DNA from: Pseudidiomarina piscicola
GTDB taxonomy: Bacteria; Pseudomonadota; Gammaproteobacteria; Enterobacterales; Alteromonadaceae
NCBI RefSeq assembly: GCF_902806985.1
Contig: NZ_CADCXY010000006.1
Coordinates: 1 to 64,000 of the forward strand
Reading direction: 5' to 3'
Length of the DNA: 64,000 nucleotides
Shown: in pieces, positions 1 through 8,350 of the stretch
Numbering within the stretch: the stretch's first letter is position 1
Layout of the letters: the number at the start of each line of letters is the position of its first letter
The notes under the pieces: generated by a model
The model's input: the letters and a program-made list of their open reading frames with translations, nothing else
The model's database searches: none
What the model was told of the DNA's origin: nothing
Made by a program: the position numbers and the translations under genes

Positions 1-1
1 T

Positions 2-2548
2 TATCGTCTCACCAAGACCACGGTATGCGCCATTGGCCAATGCGGTGGAGCACAGACCCAGATCACAGAGTACACCTACTCGGGCTCGACAGGACTGATA
101 CAAAGCAAAACACTTACCAATGCCAGTGGTACATTGAGCCAAACGACGACCTACACCTATGATGCAGTGGGTCGCCAACTCATTGAAGACGGGCCGTTAA
201 GCGGCAGTGATGATGCCACATCGTATCGTTATGATTTATCCGGCCGGCCAACGTGGGAAATCGGTGCACGCAACGCCGCCGGATTTTACCCGGCGCAGAA
301 AACCACGTACCCAACGGTGAGTACCCGCAGAACACTGGTACAAAGTGGCACCGTTGCCTCGCGAGGCAGTACCAGCCTGACAATAGATACGCTCCAGACG
401 GACTATCTGGATGTGAACAACCGGGTCAGCAAATCGACGCTGGCGGCACCATCGACCTTAACCAAAGCGACGCAATATACGTACGACGCCCGAGGGCGGT
501 TGCGGTGCGAAGCGACGCGGATGAATGCTGCAAGTTTTGGCGCATTGCCAGCTTCGGCATGTACCTTAGGCAGTGAAGGTAGTGCCGGACCTGACCGCAT
601 TACAAGCTATAGCTATGATGCGAACTCAAATCTAATCAGTACCCTGACGGGACTCGGTACCGCCGCCGAGGGTATTGAGCAGTTCACGGCCTATACCGCG
701 AATGGCGAGGTCAGCAGGCGCGAAGACGGTAATGGCAATAGCACGCTTTACAGCTACGATGGGCATGACCGGGTTTACCGTACCACCTTCCCGGATGCGA
801 GCTATGAGCAAAATAGTTATGACGCGAACGGTAATCTGACAGCGTTTCGCAAGCGTGACGGGGTGACGTTGATCCATAGCTACGATAGCCAGGATCAGCG
901 TACAAGCTCAGTCATACCAAACGAAAGCACCATTTACTTTAGCTATGACAGCCTGGGCCGTGAAACTCAAATCACCCGTGGAACTCAAGTGGTGGCTTAC
1001 GGTTATGATGGCCTGGGCCGGCGTATCTCGGAGCGTACGAATAATCGCACGTTGAGCTACACTTTTGATAACGCCAATCGCCGTACGCGCACGACGTTCC
1101 CGGATGGCTTTTATGTCACCTACAACCATGACGCGGGCGGGCGCTTAACCAACATTTTTGAAAATGGCGCTTCGGCGGTGATTGATTTTAGCTACGACCG
1201 TGCAGGTCGTGTCAGTCGCATTGAGCGTGCTGGCAGCACCATCACCACATTGAACTACGACGGCATGGGCCGGGTGCTTGATTTCGACCACCAGGGGTTC
1301 AACGACAGCAGTTACAGCTATAATCCGGCCAGTCAGTTGCAGAGCAAAACGGTCAGTACCGCGGATTATCAAATTCAGGTGCCGACGCAAAGCACTGAGT
1401 TTTACAGCGTGAATAACCTTAATCAGTATACGCAAGTCACTGTCGATGGCGTGCCGGAGTACGCGAATTACACCAGTGCAGGCAACCTTACTGGCTTTGA
1501 CGGGTGGAGTTACGTTTACGATGCCCACAATCGCCTGGTTACAGCGAACGGCTCTGACGATACAGTCGCGCTTAGCTACGATGCTACCGGTCGCTTAACG
1601 CGTACAGTACATAACGGCGAAATCATTGATTATTTGTACGACGCCGATGAGTTGGTGGCTGAGTATCACAGCAACGGTACGCTGTTGCGGCGCTTTATTC
1701 ATGGCCTTGGCAACGATGACCCGGTCATTCGTTACGAAGGTGCTGGGGTAAATGCCCGCCGTTATCTGCTGGCGGATGAGCGCGGCAGCATCATCGCCGA
1801 GATGACCGCTAATGGCGGCCTGTTGCAAGCACATCAGTACGACGCCTACGGCAATCCGAAGAACAGCAGTGACGCACGCTTTCGTTTTACCGGACAAATC
1901 CTCATTCCGGGCACCGAGCTATACTATTATAAAGCACGGGTTTACCACCCACGGCTAGGCCGGTTTATGCAAACCGACCCCATCGGCTACAAAGATGGCA
2001 TGAACTGGTATGCTTATGTTGGGAATGACCCGCTGAATATGGTGGATTCGAATGGAAGAGTTGCTGAATCTCTGTGGGATGCTGCAAGTCTAAGTGTGGG
2101 GATCGTATCTTTTAGTAAAAACTTGTACCAAGGAAACTGGTCTGCCGCAGGGGTGGATGCTATCGGGGTTATAGCTGATGGAGCTGCCCTTGCACTACCA
2201 TTTGTTCCGGGCGGTGCGGGTATGGCTATAAGTGCTTCTCGCAAGGCCGAATCAGCAATAAGTGGGGTGAAGTTTGAAAAACAATTGGCTTCAGAGTCAC
2301 AATTAACTGAACTAGCCGAAGGTGGTGGCACAATAATCAGTCAACCAGCAAAGCAAGCTGACCGAATAGCAGCTCAACATGGGATAGACGCTGCAAATGT
2401 ACAAAAAGTTAGTTCAAGTGCACACAAAGCTAAAGATGGTACATCTCTAGAAACTCACGCCTTTCGCGACGCTACTACAAATAGCGTTTTGGAGCCTAAA
2501 ACGATAATGATTTGTACAGGTAGTAGAATTAAAAGAAGTAGTTGTTAA
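2..2548 (+). CDS. RHS/YD-repeat polymorphic toxin, 5' end outside the window
   Basis: The frame is open from base 2, so the gene starts to the left of the window; the TTG at 134 is only an internal codon. The visible part is a long series of YD repeats (many SYD, YDGLGR and YDANG motifs). It ends in the typical RHS core signature around bases 1930-2045, with LGRFMQTDPIGY followed by YAYVGNDPLN. Such repeats form a shell around a toxic C-terminal tip delivered to neighbouring cells by contact or type VI systems. The last ~160 residues, after DSNGR near base 2058, are a different module: a hydrophobic Ala/Gly-rich stretch, then a polar domain. I do not recognise this tip. The end (EPKT then a short Cys-containing tail) may be altered by a late frameshift, but that is a guess. 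A small acidic ORF follows 13 bases downstream. Confidence 0.9.
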   Translation, partial: YRLTKTTVCAIGQCGGAQTQITEYTYSGSTGLIQSKTLTNASGTLSQTTTYTYDAVGRQLIEDGPLSGSDDATSYRYDLSGRPTWEIGARNAAGFYPAQKTTYPTVSTRRTLVQSGTVASRGSTSLTIDTLQTDYLDVNNRVSKSTLAAPSTLTKATQYTYDARGRLRCEATRMNAASFGALPASACTLGSEGSAGPDRITSYSYDANSNLISTLTGLGTAAEGIEQFTAYTANGEVSRREDGNGNSTLYSYDGHDRVYRTTFPDASYEQNSYDANGNLTAFRKRDGVTLIHSYDSQDQRTSSVIPNESTIYFSYDSLGRETQITRGTQVVAYGYDGLGRRISERTNNRTLSYTFDNANRRTRTTFPDGFYVTYNHDAGGRLTNIFENGASAVIDFSYDRAGRVSRIERAGSTITTLNYDGMGRVLDFDHQGFNDSSYSYNPASQLQSKTVSTADYQIQVPTQSTEFYSVNNLNQYTQVTVDGVPEYANYTSAGNLTGFDGWSYVYDAHNRLVTANGSDDTVALSYDATGRLTRTVHNGEIIDYLYDADELVAEYHSNGTLLRRFIHGLGNDDPVIRYEGAGVNARRYLLADERGSIIAEMTANGGLLQAHQYDAYGNPKNSSDARFRFTGQILIPGTELYYYKARVYHPRLGRFMQTDPIGYKDGMNWYAYVGNDPLNMVDSNGRVAESLWDAASLSVGIVSFSKNLYQGNWSAAGVDAIGVIADGAALALPFVPGGAGMAISASRKAESAISGVKFEKQLASESQLTELAEGGGTIISQPAKQADRIAAQHGIDAANVQKVSSSAHKAKDGTSLETHAFRDATTNSVLEPKTIMICTGSRIKRSSC

Positions 2549-2561
2549 ACTCGAGGTAAGT

Positions 2562-2786
2562 GTGATGGAAGTAATTAAACGTATACGATCGAATTCTGAT
2601 AATCAACACATCGATATTGTCCAGCAAGGGAGCTCTTTCTCCCTTGAGCTTTATGAGACAAAATATGATGAAGAAGAGGGGTGTGAATACACAGTCAGAG
2701 TTTTTCCAGATCCCTCAGGGCAATTTGAAACCGAAGACTTGGCGATTAGAGAAGCAAAATTTTTAATGTTTGGAAAAGTAGAATAA
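2562..2786 (+). CDS. Small acidic protein, candidate immunity protein for the RHS tip
   Basis: A 74-residue soluble protein starting at GTG 2562 or, more likely, ATG 2565, with a GAGG motif at 2553-2556 as ribosome binding site. It is clearly acidic, with clusters such as DEEEGCE and ETEDLA, and has no signal peptide or membrane segment. I do not recognise its family. Immunity genes usually lie directly behind the toxin tip they neutralise and are often small and acidic, so the position and composition suggest it protects the producer from the upstream RHS tip. That is inference from context only. Its base composition is A+T-rich like the RHS tip and unlike the RHS core. Confidence 0.65.
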   Translation: MMEVIKRIRSNSDNQHIDIVQQGSSFSLELYETKYDEEEGCEYTVRVFPDPSGQFETEDLAIREAKFLMFGKVE

Positions 2787-2883
2787 TCATACTCGACGTA
2801 CCTCGTCCCCCGTTTTTGCGACGTTTTTTTCGTTCATCAGCAATCAAAATCGTAAATATTATAAAATAAACAAAAAGTCAAAA

Positions 2884-3549
2884 TTGTTGGGTATTGGTGG
2901 GGTTATAGGGGAGCTTCACCGGAGTCATGCTCTTGCTCAGGAATGGGGCGGGCGTCATCAACGCGGCCTTGAAGCACGCCTTAAACAAGCTCGCTTGCCA
3001 TGGATAAAGAGCCTTGAGCAGTTCGATTTCAGCTTCCAGCCCAGCGTTGATAGGAAGACCGTACGTGAACTCAGTGGCTTGGGCTTCGTTGAACGACATG
3101 AAAATGTCGTCATGCTCGGTCCTCCGGGAGTCGGTAAAACGCATCTCGCCGGTGCTCTCGGCGTTAAGGCCGCTGAAGCGGGTCACCGGGTAATGTTTAT
3201 GACGCTCGATAAGTTAGTGACTGCGCTGGTACGCGCTCGGCAGGAGAACCGTCTTGAGCGCCAACTACAGCAACTGACCTATCCTCGAGTGCTCATTTTA
3301 GATGAAATCGGTTACTTGCTGATGACATGGGAAGAAGCGAGCTTATTATTTAGGCTCGTGAATCGTCGATACGAGAGAGCGAGTACGATCTTGACGTCGA
3401 ACAAAAGTTTTATGGACTGGGGTGAAGTCTTTGGTGATCAAGTCATCGCCACCGCCGTCACCACCAGTATACGAGGTTGGACCCCATCCACCGCCAGCCA
3501 TTATCTTTCTCATGCCAACTTGGTCACCTGTGTCGGGGGTTCACAATAG
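2884..3549 (+). pseudogene. Decayed IstB-type ATPase fragment of a different IS21-family element
   Basis: The middle of this frame is a good IstB match: ARLKQARLPWIKSLEQFDF, then RHENVVMLGPPGVGKTH (Walker A), then a Walker B region VLILDEIGYL, then STILTSNKSF and WGEVFGDQVIATA. The family is normally about 250 residues. Here the N-terminal ~50 residues are missing, the only start is an unlikely TTG, and homology stops near base 3455. The expected LDRLLHHS segment is absent, and TTSIRG may be what remains of the TT-x-IRG motif that follows it. The end of the frame runs into the 3' end of an unrelated minus-strand gene. No istA partner and no terminal repeats are seen, so this is a remnant. It is only distantly similar to the intact IstB at 5496. 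Confidence 0.75.
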
Positions 3550-3691
3550 TTGCCTCCGCACCATAATCGACAGAATCTTTTGGCTGCCGCAGCTCCCACA
3601 ATTGCATCTCTTCCGCCAGCTTTATCCAACGCATAGAGCTATCACTATTTTCGTCGGTGTAATCACATGAGACTGAGCATTCGATAATCGG
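3524..3691 (-). pseudogene. 3' part of a secreted-protein gene split by the IS21 element
   Basis: This is the C-terminal ~55 codons, ending at the TGA at 3524-3526, of the gene whose 5' part lies at 6322-6823. Removing the IS and one copy of the ATCGG duplication joins DDDP to IIECSVSCDY without any frame change. The restored tail includes SSMRWIKLAEEMQLWELRQ. The segment has no start of its own: an ATG that opens this frame at 3721 lies inside the IS end repeat and is fortuitous. The function of the intact protein is unknown. Confidence 0.75.
3687..3691. repeat. Left copy of the IS21 target-site duplication (ATCGG)
   Basis: The five bases ATCGG directly before the left end TGCAT of the IS are repeated at 6322-6326 directly after the right end ACGCA. 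A 5-bp duplication lies within the 4-8 bp usual for IS21-family insertions. The reading frame of the disrupted host gene confirms it, because it is restored exactly when one copy is removed. Confidence 0.8.
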
Positions 3692-3870
3692 TGCATGTTT
3701 CGGATGAATCCGAACACTCATTTCGGTTCAATCCGATCACCCATTTCGGTTTAAACCGATCACCTGTTTCGGTTTTATCCGATCACTTTTAGACTTTTCC
3801 CGAAATCACTGTTCGGATTGCCGAAATCGGTGATCGGATTGCCGAAATCGGTGATCGGAATGCCGAAATA
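3692..3870. repeat. Left-end array of about 22-bp IS21 transposase-binding-type repeats
   Basis: The left end carries four tandem direct copies of a unit like ATTTCGGTTYAATCCGATCA, in the form TTTCGG then a short spacer then CCGAT/CCGAA. About 25 bases further on are three copies in the opposite orientation (GAAATCGGTGATCGGATTGCC and variants) before a final GCCGAAATA. IS21-family ends characteristically contain several internal repeats bound by the transposase. The block of direct plus inverted copies in front of istA could also let IstA repress its own promoter, which is inference. Confidence 0.75.
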
Positions 3871-3939
3871 CCGTTCTTTTTCTAACTAAATCAACTGGTA
3901 AGCTTGACTCAACACACCTGTATTGAGGATTGGCTGACC

Positions 3940-5484
3940 ATGACTAGAAAGAGAACTCAAATGAGTAAAATAAGAGACATTCTGAGACTGCGATTTAATG
4001 CTGGGCTCAGTTTACGCGACGTCAGTAAATGCTGTGCTGTCGGTCCCGCTACGATCAGTGAAATTTTATCGCGCTTTGCTGCCAGTGAATTATCGTGGCC
4101 GCTACCGCTACCGCCGGACTGTAGTGATACAGACCTTGAGAATGCAATCTATAAAGGCAAAAGCGTATCTCGTGCCAAACGCCAACCCGACTTTGTTGAA
4201 ATGCATCAGGAGCTCAAACGCAAAGGCATGACCAAGCTGCTTCTATGGCAGGAATACCGCGAAAATGACCCCGCAACTGCTTATGGTTACACGCAGTTCT
4301 GTGAACATTATCGGAGTTGGCGCAAGACCCAAAAGCGAAGTATGCGACAGTCACACCTAGCCGGCGATAAGCTGTTTATTGATTATTGCGGTCCGACGGT
4401 GCCGATCCTCAATCCTGATACTGGCGAAGTTCGCTATAACGCACAAATCTTCGTGGCAACTCTGGGAGCGTCAAATTACACGTACGTTGAAGCTGGCCGT
4501 TCACAACAGCTTGAAGACTGGATCATGGCACATGTTCGAGCCTTTGAGTTCTTCGGTGGCGTACCACAGTTACTGGTCCCGGATAATCTGCGTTCGGCGG
4601 TCACGAAAGCGAATCGATACGCTCCAGTGCTGAATGAAAACTATGCGCGCATGGCGCGCCATTATAACACCGGTATCATGCCGGCTCGCCCGTATAAACC
4701 CAAAGACAAGTCAAAGGCCGAAAATGCTGTGCTTATCGTTGAGCGTTGGATTTTAATGCGGCTACGGCATGAGCATTTTTATACGCTATCGAGCCTGAAC
4801 CAGCGGATCCGTGAGCTGCTAATCGATCTCAATCACCGACAGCAGCGTGTTCACCCTGGTTCACGCCATGAACTTTATATCCGCCTTGATAAACCTGCTT
4901 TGATGCCCCTGCCTGCGTACGGCTATGAGTACATCGATAGTAAACAGGCTCGCGTTGGGCCGGACTATCATGTTCTGTATGCCAAACATGCTTACTCCGT
5001 ACCGCACAATCTGGTCGGACAAACCGTGACTCTGGAGGCAACGGCGCAAATCATCTGCCTTTACTACCAAGGTAACGTGGTGGCTCAGCATCCCCGAAAA
5101 CATCAGCCCGGAGGCTTTAGCACGATTAGAGAGCATATGCCCGATGCGCACGTCAAACAGCGCTGGAGTGCCGAACGCCTACTGAGTTGGGGGGAGAGTA
5201 TCGGCAGTGGTAGTCGCGCCGTTATCGCTTCACAACTTCAGCGACGACAGCACCCCGAACAGGCAATAAAAAGTTGTCTTGCCATCCTCAATCTAGCCAG
5301 TAAATACGGGCAGGAACGCCTTGAAGCAGCCTGTCAAAAAGCATTACTGCTGGAGCAGCCACATCGGAAAGTCATTCTGAATCTGCTGATTAATAATAAA
5401 GAACAGCCGCTTAGCAGTACTGATACCGATGAGCAGTCAACCGTTAGCCATCACAACATCCGTGGACAACACTACTACCAATAA
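3940..5484 (+). CDS. istA: IS21 transposase IstA
   Basis: DDE-type transposase of about 514 residues. The frame is open from 3904 (TTG), but ATG 3940 (MTRKRTQMSK) or ATG 3961 (MSKIRDIL) is the likely start. An N-terminal helix-turn-helix region (LRDVSKCCAVGPATISEIL) should bind the end repeats. The rve-type catalytic core has the triad Asp148 in LFIDYCGPT, Asp215 in VPDNLRSAV and Glu261 in SKAENAV (numbered from 3940). The C-terminal part has the Mu-transposase-like region typical of IS21, including the segment PYKPKDKSKAE before the last catalytic residue. The stop overlaps the ribosome binding site of istB 12 bases downstream, so the two are co-translated. No frameshift or stop is seen. Confidence 0.93.
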   Translation: MTRKRTQMSKIRDILRLRFNAGLSLRDVSKCCAVGPATISEILSRFAASELSWPLPLPPDCSDTDLENAIYKGKSVSRAKRQPDFVEMHQELKRKGMTKLLLWQEYRENDPATAYGYTQFCEHYRSWRKTQKRSMRQSHLAGDKLFIDYCGPTVPILNPDTGEVRYNAQIFVATLGASNYTYVEAGRSQQLEDWIMAHVRAFEFFGGVPQLLVPDNLRSAVTKANRYAPVLNENYARMARHYNTGIMPARPYKPKDKSKAENAVLIVERWILMRLRHEHFYTLSSLNQRIRELLIDLNHRQQRVHPGSRHELYIRLDKPALMPLPAYGYEYIDSKQARVGPDYHVLYAKHAYSVPHNLVGQTVTLEATAQIICLYYQGNVVAQHPRKHQPGGFSTIREHMPDAHVKQRWSAERLLSWGESIGSGSRAVIASQLQRRQHPEQAIKSCLAILNLASKYGQERLEAACQKALLLEQPHRKVILNLLINNKEQPLSSTDTDEQSTVSHHNIRGQHYYQ

Positions 5485-5495
5485 GGACATCAACA

Positions 5496-6242
5496 ATGAG
5501 TTTATCCTCACTACACGAACAATTACGGGCGCTGCGTCTAGGCCACTTCTGCCAAGCTCTGCAACAGCAGCAGGCGCAACCGGATATCTATACCGATATG
5601 AGCTTCGAGGAGCGACTAGGCCTGCTTGCGACTCATGAGCTCCTATGTCGTGATAACACCAAAGTACATCGACTGACTCGACAAGCAAAATTGCGCTTCG
5701 ATGCGAGACCCAGTGGTATCGATTATCGCAGTGGCCGTGGCCTTCGAAAAGATAAAATAGCCACACTACTTAGCGGACAATACCTGCATTACAACCAAAA
5801 CATTATCATTACGGGCGCAACTGGTTGCGGCAAAACACATCTGGCTTGTGCACTGGCAACACAAGCCTGCGAACAGCATCACAGTGCACGTTATTATCGG
5901 CTAGGTGAACTTCTGGATGAGTTAAACGTTGGCCGTGCCGACGGCTCTTATCGCCAGCAGCTGAATACGTTGGCGAAGCGCAAATTACTCATCCTGGATG
6001 ACTGGGGCATGGAAAAGTTGAGTGCACGTCAGGCGAATGACCTGCTTGATGTAATGGAAATACGCTATCAACAGTCCAGCACCATCATCGCCAGTCAAAT
6101 ACCTACCAGCGAATGGTACACACTGATCCCGAGTCCCACCATCGCCGATGCCTTACTTGACCGTTTACTGCATAACAGCCACCGAATTGAACTCACAGGA
6201 GAGTCGATGAGAAAACTAGACCAATCCGATCACTTAGCGTAA
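5496..6242 (+). CDS. istB: IS21 helper ATPase IstB
   Basis: AAA+ ATPase of 248 residues, the normal length for the family. Walker A is GATGCGKTH (residues 107-115) and Walker B is LLILDDWG (164-171). Sensor-type motifs SSTIIASQIP and the conserved DALLDRLLHNSHRIEL segment near the C-terminus are present. IstB helps IstA select and capture target DNA. The ATG at 5496 is preceded by AAGGAC at 5483-5488, which overlaps the istA stop codon. The gene ends about 80 bases before the right end of the element. It is intact, unlike the IstB relic at 2884. Confidence 0.94.
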   Translation: MSLSSLHEQLRALRLGHFCQALQQQQAQPDIYTDMSFEERLGLLATHELLCRDNTKVHRLTRQAKLRFDARPSGIDYRSGRGLRKDKIATLLSGQYLHYNQNIIITGATGCGKTHLACALATQACEQHHSARYYRLGELLDELNVGRADGSYRQQLNTLAKRKLLILDDWGMEKLSARQANDLLDVMEIRYQQSSTIIASQIPTSEWYTLIPSPTIADALLDRLLHNSHRIELTGESMRKLDQSDHLA

Positions 6243-6269
6243 AAAGAGAGTTATGAAAAAGAACGGCTA

Positions 6270-6321
6270 ATAGGTGATCGGATAACTCCGGAATCGCTGT
6301 TCGGAATCACCGAAATACGCA
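6270..6321. repeat. Right-end inverted repeats of the IS21 element
   Basis: Two adjoining copies of the TTTCGG...CCGAT-type repeat seen at the left end, in inverted orientation (AGGTGATCGGATAACTCCGG, then GTTCGGAATCACCGAAATACGCA as the outermost copy). The terminal ACGCA mirrors the left terminal TGCAT. Only two copies are present here, against seven at the left end. Confidence 0.75.
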
Positions 6322-6326
6322 ATCGG
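6322..6326. repeat. Right copy of the IS21 target-site duplication (ATCGG)
   Basis: ATCGG directly follows the right terminal ACGCA of the IS and matches 3687-3691. In the disrupted minus-strand gene this is CCGAT, which codes for part of Pro-Ile at the insertion point. Confidence 0.8.
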
Positions 6327-6823
6327 GTCATCGTCGAAAACGTGATAGTTATAGGTGGAGCCTGACTGTGCTTGATACTGAAGTTTTGCTTGGCTTTCAA
6401 TAAGATCATACGCATTGTGTAGAATTGTTGGGAAGGCTCGATAAAATGGCCAGAACTTTTCAAACTCGACATTTGCGATTTCGGCTAACATTTCACCCCT
6501 GAGTTCAAGCCGCTTCCAACGAATCATCGCACTCTCGTTCCCTGCGAATTTTGTGTAGGGCTCGCTGTTCATATCAATTTGAGCTAAGACATAGTCATCG
6601 CTCATAGCATCCAGATCGGGCAGGGTGAGCTGTTGAGTCTCGAATGCATACAAGACTTTAAATGAGCGGTTTAACTCACCCCGATTCATACCTGCGACGT
6701 TTGCGGCAGTCTCGATTAGAGTTCCAGCGGGATGAGTTTCGGCTTTCTTCAGTGCTGCGTGGGCGATGGGCAAAGAAGTGATAAGAGCCGCCGATACTGC
6801 TAACAACTTTAATTTATTTACAT
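6322..6823 (-). pseudogene. 5' part of a secreted-protein gene, split by the IS and with a damaged start
   Basis: The frame encodes a signal peptide-like N-terminus (NKLKLLAVSAALITSLPIAHA) and then a polar protein with segments such as ETAANVAGMNRGELNRSFKV and EFEKFWPFYRAFPTILHN. It runs into the IS at 6321 and continues at 3691 on the far side. No usable start codon lies in frame: an ATG at 6823-6821, correctly placed behind an AAGGA ribosome binding site, is followed at once by TAA. Deleting the two bases TA after this ATG would give ATG AAT AAA TTA AAG and restore MNKLKLL, so a 2-bp insertion is a likely second lesion. A TTG at 6806 is the only other start and has no ribosome binding site. 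I do not recognise the family. Confidence 0.7.
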
Positions 6824-7349
6824 TAAGGTCCTTCTAAATATCAGTCATATAGTGACGTCAGCCATACCAACATTTTTCAAAACGCAAAATTGACTTAACT
6901 TTATAACAATCTGAAACATTATTGTAAAGTGTTGGGTTTTGCTGTTTGTGTTTACACCTCCTTTTTAAAACCTATAAGCGGGCGCATTATTTTCCTCCAC
7001 ACGAACTTATAAGACAACAACGTGTGCTACAGGCCAGTAGAAAAGACGCAGCCGACAGGATTGACTCAAGCCTTCTGTGGCTCTCGCCCTTCGGGCATGC
7101 TCGCCATGCTCCGATGTCCAAAACGTTAGTCCTGCCGTTTTATCGGCTAAGCGAAATTTGATTCATTTGAGACCAGTTAACGACGAATTTGGTCACAGAA
7201 TACCTACCCAATATTTCGAGGGTACTTTTTAATGAAGCTTTCAGCGGCGATGTCGTATGGAAAAATCCGCCGTCAACGCTTTCTAACGGTTGTTTTTATT
7301 TTGATAAAAATGTAATTTAATGTTTCTGCTGTTTTTCAGAGGAAATTAA
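6824..7349. other. 526-bp intergenic region without a supportable gene
   Basis: This A+T-rich stretch lies between the divergent pseudogenes at 6823 (minus) and 7350 (plus). A 71-codon frame at 6946-7161 and a 27-codon frame at 7232 have no ribosome binding site and no recognisable sequence, and I do not call them. Around 7050-7135 there is a weak imperfect inverted repeat (CGACAGGATTGAC pairing with GTTAGTCCTGCCG) enclosing CGCCCTTCGGGCATG. A GAGG at 7339-7342 is the ribosome binding site of the next gene. I see no clear paired -35 and -10 boxes. Confidence 0.4.
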
Positions 7350-8279
7350 ATGAAAAAGTTCATATTATTTCTTGTAGTTATTGTCGGCTTCTGTTTTTCA
7401 AGTGCGCGAGCAGATGTGATCGTTCCATGCTTAGACTGTACTTTTGAGCAAGCTGAAACCAAAGCTTTATTTGAGGCAAGATAGAGCTGGCCGATTGGCA
7501 CCAATCACTATGAAGCGCGGTTTGCTATCGTCGATCCGGTAGCTGATATAGTGCGCACATTCGTTGTGAGGATTTTGTATGAGCCAGAACTTGGAAGAGT
7601 GGTACGAGAAACTTCTTTTCTTACAAATGATGATGTAAATATTGTAGACGCCGTATCGGCATATAACACACTGTTAAATGATATTTATAACCAGTGGGTC
7701 AGTATTCAGACAGCCGACGGAACTTTCTATATTTATGACTCGGACACTTCGTTTTCATCTGGTGTAGCGGACGCTCAGGTTCAGCGTGAAAGTTTGCTTT
7801 ACCGAATGTTGAGAGGGCAGGCACTTTATAATGTTCCCTATCCTTCATACAGTTGGATGATTAGCGATGAAGCGAATGAGGTAGCCGTTAATAGAGAACT
7901 CATTATTCTTACGTCGTTGGACTCGCTTTTATCGGTAACGACCAACGGAATGAAAGCTTCTCTTAGTCAACTCTTATTAGATTTACCGCTTCAATATACA
8001 GTCCGTTTTGAAAACGGGGATACGGTAGCTTTCGCTTTTAACGGCTTTTTTACAGCGATGTTTCGGCCATTACACGAGACAGCTCAAGACGCAGCAGGAA
8101 ACCGTCTTGCTGGGTCGGGCAGAACAAGCGGTGGCGGGAGTTACGGCTCTGGCTATTCTGGATTTTATTCTTATGTTGACACCAATGGTCTGTTTATGCG
8201 ACGCATTTGCACAACTGCATATACTGGTCCTTCGGGCTCAACAGAACCAACGCCGGTATGTTATATCGTATACTTATAG
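7350..8279 (+). pseudogene. Secreted protein gene of unknown function interrupted by an in-frame TAG
   Basis: An ATG at 7350 behind an AGAGGAAAT ribosome binding site opens a frame with a signal peptide (MKKFILFLVVIVGFCFSSARA) and the start of a mature protein (DVIVPCLDCTFEQAE). A TAG at 7482-7484 stops it after 44 codons. The same frame then continues without any break to the TAA at 8277-8279, giving about 309 codons. Directly after the TAG the sequence reads SWPIGTNHYEARFAIV, so a CAG-to-TAG (Gln) change is the simplest explanation. The downstream part could be restarted only from the GTG at 7551, which has no good ribosome binding site. The C-terminal region is Gly/Ser/Tyr-rich (GGGSYGSGYSGFYSY). 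I recognise no family. Either the gene is recently inactivated or the base is a sequencing error. Confidence 0.7.
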
Positions 8280-8350
8280 AGCTTAAGTTCTTATAAGGAT
8301 GAATTAACGTAATGGCCTTGTGAGGCCATAAAGACAAATAGGAGAAGCCA

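Larger units (their letters stand above)
3692..6321 (+). mobile_element. Complete IS21-family insertion sequence
   Basis: A 2630-bp element with istA then istB on the plus strand. The ends are imperfect inverted repeats: the left end reads TGCATGTTTCGGATGAATCC and the reverse complement of the right end reads TGCGTATTTCGGTGATTCCG, continuing with ATCCGATCACC in both. It is flanked by ATCGG on both sides. Both transposase genes look intact and carry all key motifs, so the copy may still be functional. It sits inside a minus-strand gene for a secreted protein, next to a remnant of another IS21 relative. IS21 elements move through IstA, a DDE transposase, and the AAA+ helper IstB. Confidence 0.88.

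Noticed and set aside
2806-2832. T-rich stretch after the small acidic gene as a terminator
   Set aside because: The T run is present but the only stem (CGTC/GACG) is four bases with a long loop.
3422-3670. 82-codon plus-strand frame beyond the IstB relic
   Set aside because: It overlaps the relic and the true minus-strand gene end and has no coding features of its own.
7050-7140. Possible integron attC-like hairpin (GATTGAC...GTTAGTC around CGCCCTTCGGGCATG)
   Set aside because: The boxes deviate from the RYYYAAC/GTTRRRY consensus, the inner L boxes do not pair, and there is no integrase or second copy in the window.
6946-7161. 71-codon open frame in the intergenic region
   Set aside because: No ribosome binding site, no recognisable sequence, and it crosses the hairpin-like stretch; judged to be chance.
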